Shown here one piece after another: positions 1-7,300 of a stretch of 13,171 bases of DNA. Within the stretch, counting starts at the first letter, position 1. Each line of letters opens with the position of its first letter. The notes below the pieces were generated by a model. That model saw only the letters and a program-made list of their open reading frames with translations. It was not told the origin of the DNA and ran no database searches. Source of the DNA: Thermoplasmata archaeon (GTDB lineage: Archaea; Thermoplasmatota; Thermoplasmata; SG8-5); assembly GCA_023136815.1 (NCBI GenBank), contig JAGLQM010000004.1, positions 1 to 13,171 on the forward strand, in the 5' to 3' direction. The position numbers were made by a program, and so were the translations under genes.

Positions 1-1337
1 TGTGCCGCAGCCATGAACTCTATTCCCAGTATGCCATAAGCATTATCCAGTATCTGGAAGTTCTTGATTGCCGTATTCATACCCATTGAGACAAAATCTT
101 CCTGATCCGCTGCTGCCGGTATGGACTGAATGCTTGCCGGTGCGGATAAAATTCTTTGCTCCACAATCTGCATGTCTGCAGTGTACTGGCTCAGCATAAG
201 ACCGGAAAACATGCCAGCTCCCTTTGTCAGGAATGGCGGCAGTCCTTCGGATAAAGCAGGATTGTTGAGACGGTTCATTCGCCTCTCGGAAAGAACGCTG
301 ACCATTGTTACCACAACACCGGCAAGATCCATTGGCACGGACACTGGTGTGCCCTGGAAATTGGCTCCAGATATTTGCAGATCCTCATCCGGGAAGAAAA
401 CAGGATTGTCTGCAACACCGTTCATTTCTGTTTCTATCTGCAGTCTGGCATATGTGATTGCGTCATGGGCACTGCCGATGACCTGGGGTGTCGAACGCAT
501 GGAATAAGCATCCTGAACCTTTATTTTCAGGCGCTTCTCATCCAAATCACCATCAGCAATCAGCTTTTTTATTGATTTTGAGCTTCGTATAGCACCAGGG
601 AATCCTCTGGCCTCATGAAGTTTTGGAGTGTAAGGACCCATGTTTGCCTTGAGAGCTTCAAGGGACATTGCAGCGGCAATTTCTGCCTGCTTGAGCCAGT
701 TATTTGTGTCAAATAGGAATATAGCACTCATTGAGGTCATGAGATTTGAACCATTGATCATTGCCAGTCCATCTCGTGCTTTCAATCCCGGAATCTCAAT
801 ATCAGCTTTCTGCATTGCCTCTCTGCCCTGAAGAAGCTCGCCCTGGTAATATGCCTGACCCTCGCCCATCATTAGCAAGGCAATCTGAGCCATTGGAGCA
901 AGGTCGCCGCATGCGCCAACACTGCCTTTCTGGCAAACATACGGAACAACATCCTTATTCAGCATTTGGATAAGTGTCTGGGTCATTACCAGACGCTGGC
1001 CACTTTGCCCGTGTGCATGAACATTCGCCCGGAGGAGCATTGCCCCTCTGACATATTCCTGTGGTGCTGGGTCACCGATACCGGCGGCATGGTTGTAAAT
1101 GAGATATTTCTGGAACTCTTTAATCTGCTCTTCGGATAGGACCATTTCAGAAAATTCGCCGATGCCAGTATTGACACCGTACATGATTTCTCCTTTCTCA
1201 ATCTTGGCTTCGAGAACTGCTCTGCACTTGTTTATCTTCTCAACTGATGTCAGGGAAAGCTCCACTCTCTCGCCATGTCTAGCTACGTTCACTACATCCT
1301 CGATTTTCAGGCTTTCTCCGTCCAGTACAACAGTCAT
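1..1337 (-). CDS. hutH: Histidine ammonia-lyase family enzyme (MIO-type aromatic amino acid lyase), C-terminus beyond window
   Basis: The first 445 residues of an MIO-dependent ammonia-lyase; the gene runs off the window, and the family is about 510 residues long. Histidine ammonia-lyase converts L-histidine to urocanate and ammonia in the cytoplasm, the first step of histidine degradation. Visible landmarks are Tyr53 in YGVNTGIG, His83 in NHAAGIG, the cofactor loop GSVGACGDLAP, Asn195 in NGSN, Tyr278 and Arg281 in QDAYSMR, Phe327 in GANFQG and Glu413 in QEDFVSM. Their numbering matches Pseudomonas putida HAL almost exactly (53, 83, 143, 195, 280, 283, 329, 414). His83 and Glu413 favour histidine over phenylalanine or tyrosine, but substrate is inferred. 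The oddity is Cys143 where the family has Ser as MIO precursor. The start is ATG at 1337, with GGTGA a few bases upstream. No hutU or hutI is visible nearby. Confidence 0.9.
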   Translation of the reverse strand, partial: MTVVLDGESLKIEDVVNVARHGERVELSLTSVEKINKCRAVLEAKIEKGEIMYGVNTGIGEFSEMVLSEEQIKEFQKYLIYNHAAGIGDPAPQEYVRGAMLLRANVHAHGQSGQRLVMTQTLIQMLNKDVVPYVCQKGSVGACGDLAPMAQIALLMMGEGQAYYQGELLQGREAMQKADIEIPGLKARDGLAMINGSNLMTSMSAIFLFDTNNWLKQAEIAAAMSLEALKANMGPYTPKLHEARGFPGAIRSSKSIKKLIADGDLDEKRLKIKVQDAYSMRSTPQVIGSAHDAITYARLQIETEMNGVADNPVFFPDEDLQISGANFQGTPVSVPMDLAGVVVTMVSVLSERRMNRLNNPALSEGLPPFLTKGAGMFSGLMLSQYTADMQIVEQRILSAPASIQSIPAAADQEDFVSMGMNTAIKNFQILDNAYGILGIEFMAAA

Positions 1338-1380
1338 GATTTTCACCTTGGATTAGATGAATCGGGGAACAAAAGCCTCA

Positions 1381-1407
1381 ATATAAAATTACGCCAAATT
1401 ATGGCGT
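1381..1407 (-). promoter_or_regulatory. Putative promoter and operator of the ammonia-lyase gene
   Basis: On the minus strand a TTTTATAT element (about 1382-1389) lies roughly 45 bases before the lyase ATG, suitable for an archaeal TATA box with a 5' UTR of about 20 bases that contains the GGTGA ribosome site. Directly abutting it on the upstream side is a perfect inverted repeat, ACGCCA-AATTA-TGGCGT (1391-1407), occupying the BRE position where a bound dimer would block or recruit TFB. The rest of 1338-1521 is AT-rich; a T-rich run on the minus strand near 1425-1440 could end transcripts of the upstream regulator gene. Operator function is inferred from position and symmetry only. Confidence 0.5.
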
Positions 1408-1521
1408 TGCCCTTAAAATCATTAGATGAAAAAAGAAAAGCTGAAAATCAAGGATTTTTTACATCAAAATTCCGATATATGCTGTTTTTGAGTAATTTAA
1501 GAGCAAAGCCCCAAATTATCA

Positions 1522-2046
1522 TCACATCTTGGTCCAAACATCAATGAAACTGTCCAGTGCCTCGTCCATGATGCCCGAGCGATATGTAATCAGCATCTGG
1601 CTGACACGTTCTTCATCAACAATGCAGTAGATATTATTGTTTTCCAACTTGCTCTTTTGAAGCATACCAGCCTTTGTTAATCTCTTCAGGTGGAAAGACA
1701 GAGCACCCTTGGTGAATGTGAACTCTGCCAGTATCTCTTTGAAGGTTGAATTCGGGTTCAGTAGCAGGAACGTTACAATCCTTCTGGGAGTCTTCAGTTT
1801 CAGCACAGACAGCATTGCCATGTCAATGAACTGCACGTCCTGGTTAACAAAGTAGCCTTTCCTCTTCCTGTCATCATGATGGGATATTAGTTCGAATTTT
1901 TCCAGCTGCTGTAAATGATATTGAAGGTCTCCCACAGATAATTCAAGTGCCCGCTCCATCTCCCTGAGATATGTGCCTGGATGCTCTGAAATATGTTCGA
2001 ATATTCTTCTGCGTCTTGACAGGGCCAGGGGGTCACCTTCAACCAT
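1522..2046 (-). CDS. Transcriptional regulator with two tandem winged-helix domains
   Basis: A 174-residue cytoplasmic DNA-binding protein. Two winged-helix domains are seen: about residues 9-69 (RRRRIFEHI, then recognition-helix-like VGDLQYHLQQLEKFELI and a short wing) and about 82-155 (TPRRIVTFLLLNP, then TKGALSFHLKRLTKAGML and wing LENNNIYCIV). Both resemble the ArsR/MarR-like fold common in archaeal regulators, and the tandem arrangement is frequent in euryarchaea. No metal-binding cysteines typical of ArsR sensors are present; the only Cys is at 141. The ATG lies 8 bases after the annotated TAG of the small membrane gene, behind AGGTG, so the two are translated together. Ligand and targets are unknown; the palindrome at 2377-2401 is a candidate autoregulatory site. 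Confidence 0.85.
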   Translation of the reverse strand: MVEGDPLALSRRRRIFEHISEHPGTYLREMERALELSVGDLQYHLQQLEKFELISHHDDRKRKGYFVNQDVQFIDMAMLSVLKLKTPRRIVTFLLLNPNSTFKEILAEFTFTKGALSFHLKRLTKAGMLQKSKLENNNIYCIVDEERVSQMLITYRSGIMDEALDSFIDVWTKM

Positions 2047-2054
2047 TATGACAC

Positions 2055-2321
2055 CTATCTCTTGATAATTGACAGGTAGAAGAACACCAATGCCACAAAG
2101 TTGGCACCAACCAGGAAACTAACAGTCACCAGGCTTTCCAGCCCATCATTGAATATGCCGCCTGCAAGGATAATACCTTCAATCATGAAAATTCCAAAGC
2201 CAATGGCAGCGAATATTAGTTTCATCTCTTTGGTTTTCAATGCTGCTGACATGGACAGAACAAACATTAATGCTGTTAATCCGAGAAATGCCAGCCTGAG
2301 AAATATATCAATTTCGTTCAT
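2055..2321 (-). CDS. Small three-helix membrane protein paired with the winged-helix regulator
   Basis: An 88-residue hydrophobic protein with three predicted membrane helices at about residues 7-28, 34-55 and 62-85 and short charged loops (KTKEMK; NDGLE). I do not recognise a named function. Small membrane proteins beside winged-helix regulators recur in euryarchaea, where a sensing role is often guessed but unproven. The start chosen is the ATG at 2321, which has GGAG at a good distance; an in-frame ATG at 2384 would add 21 residues without hydrophobic character, and it lies inside the putative promoter palindrome. The annotated stop is TAG (2057-2055). If it were read through, translation would end two codons later at a TAA overlapping the regulator ATG in a TAATG junction. 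Confidence 0.72.
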   Translation of the reverse strand: MNEIDIFLRLAFLGLTALMFVLSMSAALKTKEMKLIFAAIGFGIFMIEGIILAGGIFNDGLESLVTVSFLVGANFVALVFFYLSIIKR

Positions 2322-2349
2322 TATATGACTCCATCTGGAGATTGAGATT

Positions 2350-2410
2350 CCACTATTTGAATGGTTGTAGAAAGGATGTTGCACCTAATTAAGATGCAAC
2401 ACCATAGTGG
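2350..2410 (-). promoter_or_regulatory. Nested inverted repeats between surface-protein gene and regulator operon
   Basis: Two nested pairs of 7-base arms fill the gap. The inner pair is TGTTGCA (2377-2383) with TGCAACA (2395-2401), separated by 11 bases. The outer pair is CCACTAT (2350-2356) with ATAGTGG (2404-2410). The inner spacer holds TTAATTA, a plausible TATA box for the membrane protein/regulator unit, about 65 bases before its ATG, so a dimer on the inner arms would straddle the promoter. The structure also begins just after the surface-protein stop codon (2416) and, as RNA, could form a hairpin ending that transcript. Operator and terminator roles are both compatible with what is seen. 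Confidence 0.45.
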
Positions 2411-2415
2411 GGAAA

Positions 2416-3858
2416 TCACTCATCTTGACTTTTCTTTCCGCGCTGTACCACTGCAACTAATGCAATAACTATGAAAGCTGCTGCCAGTACACCGGGAACT
2501 ATTATGTTCGGTATTGATCCGATTATGCCCTGTACTGTTATTGTGTGGGTGGAGAAATGCGGCACATAGACAAACACGGTTGTTTGGGTTTCACCAAATA
2601 CTACATAGTAGCCAGCCTCAGTTCCATCCTGCATCTCTGTTAGTTCTTCCAGGGAATTGCATGCTCGAATCTCATCATCATCCATGAACACCATGAGATC
2701 GGATATCTCATCTGCATCAAGCGCGCCTTCGTTAACATTTATGGACACTATTCGGCCCTCATGGATAGAGGATTCAACTTCCACATCAAAGCAATTGTCT
2801 TCTATATTAGTGAATTCCATCTGGAAACTGGGGTCATTGAAGGTACTTGCATTGCTCCAGTCTTCGCCTGATTCTTCATCCACCATGAGATAGCCCATAG
2901 CAGCCAGCAATCCTTCTTCCACTGCTGTTTCGATTATTCCGCGGTCATCATATTCAAGGTCATTATACCATTCTTCATCGACGTATTCGTAGCAATAGGG
3001 CATATCCAGCCAGGCTGAAAAGCTTACCCAGGCATTCTTGTAGGTATTGATGGTGAGTGTGTTATTTACCTTGTCAATGTCAATGCTGCCACGGTCAACC
3101 CATACTGAACATGTGAAATTATCACCGGTGAGCCAGACCTCTTCCCAACTCCAGAAATATGGGGTGCCCATCATCTGCATATCCTCTATTGCTATGCCAT
3201 CTTCTGGGATTTCATCTATGGGCATTGGGTCCGTTCCCTCATATTGGTCATCTTCCCAATCTTCCCATTCCTCCAGTCCTTCCTGGTCCCATTCGTACAA
3301 ATCCCAGTAATAGGGGTCTTCGGAAATTTCCAGACCCTCGGCTACTTTAATGGTCATTGTGCCGTTCTCGGTGCCGAACTGATATGATGCACTGGCATAC
3401 TCACAGTCATAGAAATCCATCATCATATTCTCTCCAAGGAAGATAAATCTCTCGCCGAAATTAGCTGGATGGCCGTTTGCCACGAAATTCTCTACTTCTA
3501 TGGTATCGAATAATGTGAATATTTTTTCCTCTGGCTCAGGCATCTCTGCTGGATCATCTGGCCTAAATTCAGGCATGCCATCATCATAAGATACCAGTGA
3601 ATAGAAATTAATGTAATCTATTAGTGTTACAGTATAATCAGATACTGTACCACTTTCTTCATCAAGTTCAAAATCAACATAGGTTCCATCAGCTGTGCCA
3701 TTTGAATAATCAAATCCACCTGGCTCCGGCCAGAAATAATATGGATCATAATATGCCATGTCATCAACGGATACAGTATCATTCTCCTGGGCAATCACTC
3801 CCAGTGGGATTGCGGTCAACATTGCAAACGCGATTATCATTGCCACGAGTTTTTTCAT
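2416..3858 (-). CDS. Acidic secreted surface protein with signal peptide and C-terminal membrane anchor
   Basis: A 480-residue protein of unrecognised function. Residues 1-23 form a Sec signal peptide (MKK, then a hydrophobic stretch ending near VIA-QEND). The body is strongly acidic and rich in Trp and Tyr, with DPYY repeated near both ends of the N-terminal half and a very acidic stretch around residues 195-215 (EEWEDWEDD). Residues about 449-471 are a single membrane helix followed by RGKK, a positive cytoplasmic stop, so the protein is exported and anchored facing outward. The segment VYVPHFSTHTITV before the anchor resembles beta-sandwich stalk ends of archaeal surface proteins. Several N-X-S/T sequons (NDT, NGT, NFT, NNT, NAS) suggest glycosylation. 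The ATG at 3858 follows GTGAT a few bases upstream. Calcium or other cation binding by the acidic face is only a guess. Confidence 0.82.
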   Translation of the reverse strand: MKKLVAMIIAFAMLTAIPLGVIAQENDTVSVDDMAYYDPYYFWPEPGGFDYSNGTADGTYVDFELDEESGTVSDYTVTLIDYINFYSLVSYDDGMPEFRPDDPAEMPEPEEKIFTLFDTIEVENFVANGHPANFGERFIFLGENMMMDFYDCEYASASYQFGTENGTMTIKVAEGLEISEDPYYWDLYEWDQEGLEEWEDWEDDQYEGTDPMPIDEIPEDGIAIEDMQMMGTPYFWSWEEVWLTGDNFTCSVWVDRGSIDIDKVNNTLTINTYKNAWVSFSAWLDMPYCYEYVDEEWYNDLEYDDRGIIETAVEEGLLAAMGYLMVDEESGEDWSNASTFNDPSFQMEFTNIEDNCFDVEVESSIHEGRIVSINVNEGALDADEISDLMVFMDDDEIRACNSLEELTEMQDGTEAGYYVVFGETQTTVFVYVPHFSTHTITVQGIIGSIPNIIVPGVLAAAFIVIALVAVVQRGKKSQDE

Positions 3859-3888
3859 TTTATCACTAATGACAGAATTGCGGCTTCT

Positions 3889-3896
3889 CTTTTAAA
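3889..3896 (-). promoter_or_regulatory. TATA box for the surface-protein gene
   Basis: On the minus strand GGGGTTTAAAAG lies about 30-40 bases before the ATG at 3858, giving a short leader with GTGAT as ribosome site. The purine-rich GGGG just upstream fits a BRE. The direct repeats at 3903-3941 begin immediately upstream of this element. Confidence 0.5.
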
Positions 3897-3902
3897 CCCC
3901 TT

Positions 3903-3941
3903 TTGATACAAACATTGAACAGGTTGATACAAACATTGAAC
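3903..3941. repeat. Perfect 18-bp direct repeat, period 21 bp, behind the surface-protein promoter
   Basis: TTGATACAAACATTGAAC occurs at 3903-3920 and again, without change, at 3924-3941, separated by AGG. The 21-bp period equals two helical turns, so two bound proteins would sit on the same DNA face directly upstream of the BRE/TATA at 3889-3900. A weaker relative, TTGATGTACAAACAATTG, occurs at 4116-4133. This reads best as tandem binding sites for an activator or repressor of the surface-protein gene; no binding protein is identified. Confidence 0.6.
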
Positions 3942-4132
3942 TGATTTTAGGGTCTAGTTTAATTATCGCTAATAAAGGATATAGGGTCTGAGTTTTTATA
4001 ATTGTCCTCGTAAGAACAAAGAACGTTGCATTCGTTTCACATAGTTGTTTAAACTGAGAATTCGACAATGGCATGTGAGAATTTTTAAGTTAAATCAAAT
4101 GCCATACTGCTCACATTGATGTACAAACAATT

Positions 4133-4200
4133 GTTGGGTACGGAGCAAATATCCATATAACAAGTACCCGACTTGATATGACTGAAAGCAATATTTTTTT
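4133..4200 (+). other. Stem-loop followed by a T-run: candidate terminator or small RNA end
   Basis: GTTGGGTAC (4133-4141) pairs with GTACCCGAC (4164-4172), nine pairs including one G-U, across a 22-base loop. A run of seven T follows at 4194-4200, flanked by AATATT on each side. A TATA-like TTTTTAAG at about 4082 could start a short RNA of about 90 bases ending at the T-run. No coding potential is convincing here. It may be a small RNA or simply leader structure upstream of the helicase. Confidence 0.25.
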
Positions 4201-4203
4201 AGA

Positions 4204-4250
4204 ATATTAAAAGGCCCGCAATCGAACTTTGTAAAGAAAGCGGATTGCGG
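4204..4250 (+). promoter_or_regulatory. Putative helicase promoter and leader hairpin
   Basis: ATATTAAAAGG (4204-4214) is a plausible TATA box for the helicase. Just downstream, CCGCAATC (4216-4223) and GATTGCGG (4243-4250) form perfect 8-base arms around a 19-base spacer. At the expected start site this could act as an operator or fold in the 5' end of the mRNA. The remaining 64 bases to the ATG contain GGAG at 4301-4304 as ribosome site. Confidence 0.35.
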
Positions 4251-4314
4251 AGGCGTAGCTTTATTATCAGGACACCCCTATAACCTTTGATTCATCGCCA
4301 GGAGTATCCGTGTA

Positions 4315-7300
4315 ATGATAAGAAGAGTAAGAAAAAAACATTCCAAGGACGAAGTCTTAAAGCAAATGCTGCCCCTTGTCAGGGAGTGGTTCGATACTCG
4401 TTTTGAAGGGCTGACCGAACCCCAGGCCTATGCTGTCCCTATCATTCACAAACGCCATAATGTATTGATATCTTCGCCCACTGGCTCCGGTAAAACACTG
4501 ACCGCGTTCCTGAGCATAATCAATGAGCTTCTGAACAAACAGGAGAATGACCAGCTGGAGGACAGGATATACTGTGTATATGTCTCTCCGCTGAAGGCCT
4601 TGGCCAATGATATAAACAAGAATCTCAAGCAGCCATTGGCGGAGCTTGAAGAATTGGCTGAAAAAAAAGGCATCATGAAACCCAAGATACGTGTAGCAGT
4701 CCGATCTGGTGACACAACCAACTATGAACGACAGAAAATGGCGAAGAAACCCCCTCACATTCTTATCACAACACCCGAGTCATTGGCTATTATTCTCTCA
4801 ACACCGAAATTCAGCCAGGCACTCTACACAACCGAGTGGCTCATAATGGATGAAATCCACGACATCTGCAATTCCAAGCGTGGAGTTCAACTTTCTGTGA
4901 ATCTGGAACGGTTGCAGAGCCATCTGGATGGCCAGGCAACCAGAATTGGGCTTTCTGCGACCCAGGCTCCAATCGAAGAAATTGCCAAGTATCTATCTGG
5001 CTATGACGATGATGATAAACTGCGGCCAGTAAGACTTGTTGAAGTTGATAGCAATAAGCAGATCGAAGTTACAGTCATGACACCAGTGGAAGACATGACG
5101 TCCATGCCATTCGAAATAATCAATGCCAGACTCTATGAAACACTTCGAGATATAGTAATGGAAAATACCACCACGCTGGTGTTCACCAATACTCGCAGCG
5201 GAACCGAGAATGTTCTGCTTAAACTCAGCGAACTGGGTGTTGAAAATATTGCTGCGCATCACGGCAGTTTGGCCAGGGAGACACGTCTTGATGTAGAGGA
5301 CCGGCTGAAGCGAGGCGAGTTAAAGGCAGCAGTTTCCAGTACCAGCCTTGAACTGGGTATTGACATCGGCAGCATTGACATGGTATGCCAGATCGGTTCT
5401 CCAAAATCCATTGCCAAAGGCCTTCAACGCATCGGACGGTCAGGCCACGGTTACGGCGAAGTAAGCCGCGGAAAACTTATCGCATTCGATAATGATGATT
5501 TGATGGAATGTGCCGTGCTGGCCAAGAAGGCAAGCGAGAATTATATTGACCGGGTGGACCTGCCGAAGAATTCGCTGGATGTTCTCTCCCAAACAATTGT
5601 TGGTATGTCCCTGGAAAAGGTATGGCGTGTTGACGAGGCCTATGATGTAATTCGGAAATCATATAGCTTTCATGAACTATCAAAAGCTGATTTCCTGTCT
5701 GTGGTGCATTATCTGGCCAGCCGGGACATGCCTCATGTTTACTCGAAAATATGGCTGGATGATGATACGCAGGAGTTCGGAAGAAAGCGTTCAAGCCGTC
5801 TTATTTATTATCTCAATAGCGGCACTATTCCTGAAGAAGCAAATTACAAGGTGTATTCGGATTCTGGTGGCCGCCTGGGGGAGCTTTCCGAAGGGTTCGT
5901 TGAAAAACTTTCGCCTGGTGATGTATTTGTTCTCGGCGGTAAATCATATGAATTCACCAAGGCAATGGGAATGAGCATTTTTGTCAAACCTGCTACCGGT
6001 CGGAGGCCCACAATACCATCCTGGACCGGGGAGATGATGCCTCGCAGCTTTGACCTATCGGTTGCAATAGGTCAATTCAGAGGTCAGATGGGGCAATTAG
6101 CCGCCCAGGGTAAGGACATTGGGGAATGGTTGAGAAAAACTTACCCGTTGGATCGGGGTGGTGTAAAATCCATTTTATCCTACATAACAGAACAGGTTGC
6201 ATTCAATGGGAATGTTCCATCTGATACTAATCTGCTAATGGAGGGATATCTTGATCCGAAAGGAAACTTGAATATCATTTTCCATTACTGTTTTGGCCGC
6301 CGTACAAACGATGCACTGGCCCGGGCCTATGCTATGGCCATTTCCAATAAATTCCATTGCAATGTTTCAATCACTGTCAGCGACGACTGCTTCATGCTTA
6401 CGGTTCCTCGCCGCATAAAACTCGAAGGGTTGGAAAAGCTGGTTACCCAGAATAATATAGTAAAACTTTTGGAGGAAGCAATTCGTGATACCGAGTTGTT
6501 CAAGCAGCGTTTCAGGCATTGCAGTACCCGTGGTTTCATGATCCTCAGAAATTATCAGGGTAGAGAAGTGCCAGTAGGCCGCCAGATGCAGCGGAGCCAG
6601 AAAGTTTTACGGGCACTGGAAGACCGGGATAATTTTCCAATAGTGCGCGAAACCATGAACGAGATCCTCAATGAGGCAATGAATATTACTGGTGCAAAAC
6701 AAATACTTCAAGGAATAGAGGATGGAAATATCAAGGTAAACCATGCCAGTGTTTCTGACGTTCCGTCCCCATTTGCCCATAATATCGTGCTGGTTGGCAT
6801 GTCTGATATTGTGCTGATGCACGATCGTTCAGCTTTACTGAAGGAACTTCATCGCAAGGTGCTCATGCGGGTAGGCGGTGATAAAGCCCTGGAGCCGGAA
6901 TTTGACCTTGAAATATTGAGTCAGCATTTTGCCGATAAATGGCCGAATATAGCCAGGTCTGAACATATCCCCAAGATACTGACCCAGGTTGGACCACTGG
7001 AGTTTTTCACAAGAAAAAGTGCCAGTATTTATGATTTTTCCGAATTACCTGAAGATGAACTTGCAGCAATGGCAGGCCAGCTTATCGAGTCTGGCCATGT
7101 TGCTTCAATATGGGCTGGAAGAAGCCTCTGGGCAAACCCTGATGAACTGGAAGATATGGCTGGAATTTACAGTACTGGCAAGAAGCCGGATGATGCAGGA
7201 AAGGCAATTCTTAATGCGTTAAGAGAAAAACCAAAAACCTCCCTGGCCCTGTCGAAAACTCTGGAGGCAGATGCAAGAAAAGTTCGCCGTGACCTTGGAA

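Noticed and set aside
986..1201. Other open frames inside the lyase, surface-protein and helicase genes
   Set aside because: They are shadows of genes whose frames carry recognisable motifs or signal and anchor segments; none has its own supporting motif or start signal.
2322..2384. Upstream ATG at 2384 for the small membrane protein
   Set aside because: The added 21 residues look non-coding, the codon lies within the promoter palindrome, and the later ATG has a clear GGAG site.
3903..3941. A small CRISPR array
   Set aside because: There are only two copies with a 3-base gap and no spacer-sized unique sequence; the period of 21 bp suits protein binding sites.
3892..4074. A 60-codon open frame on the minus strand between the surface protein and the helicase
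   Set aside because: It runs through the TATA box and the exact direct repeat of the surface-protein promoter, has no ribosome site and shows no protein-like pattern.
4116..4185. A C/D box guide RNA (TTGATGT ... CTGA)
   Set aside because: The C-box-like sequence misses key bases, the flanking stem is only four pairs and offset, and internal C'/D' boxes are not clear.
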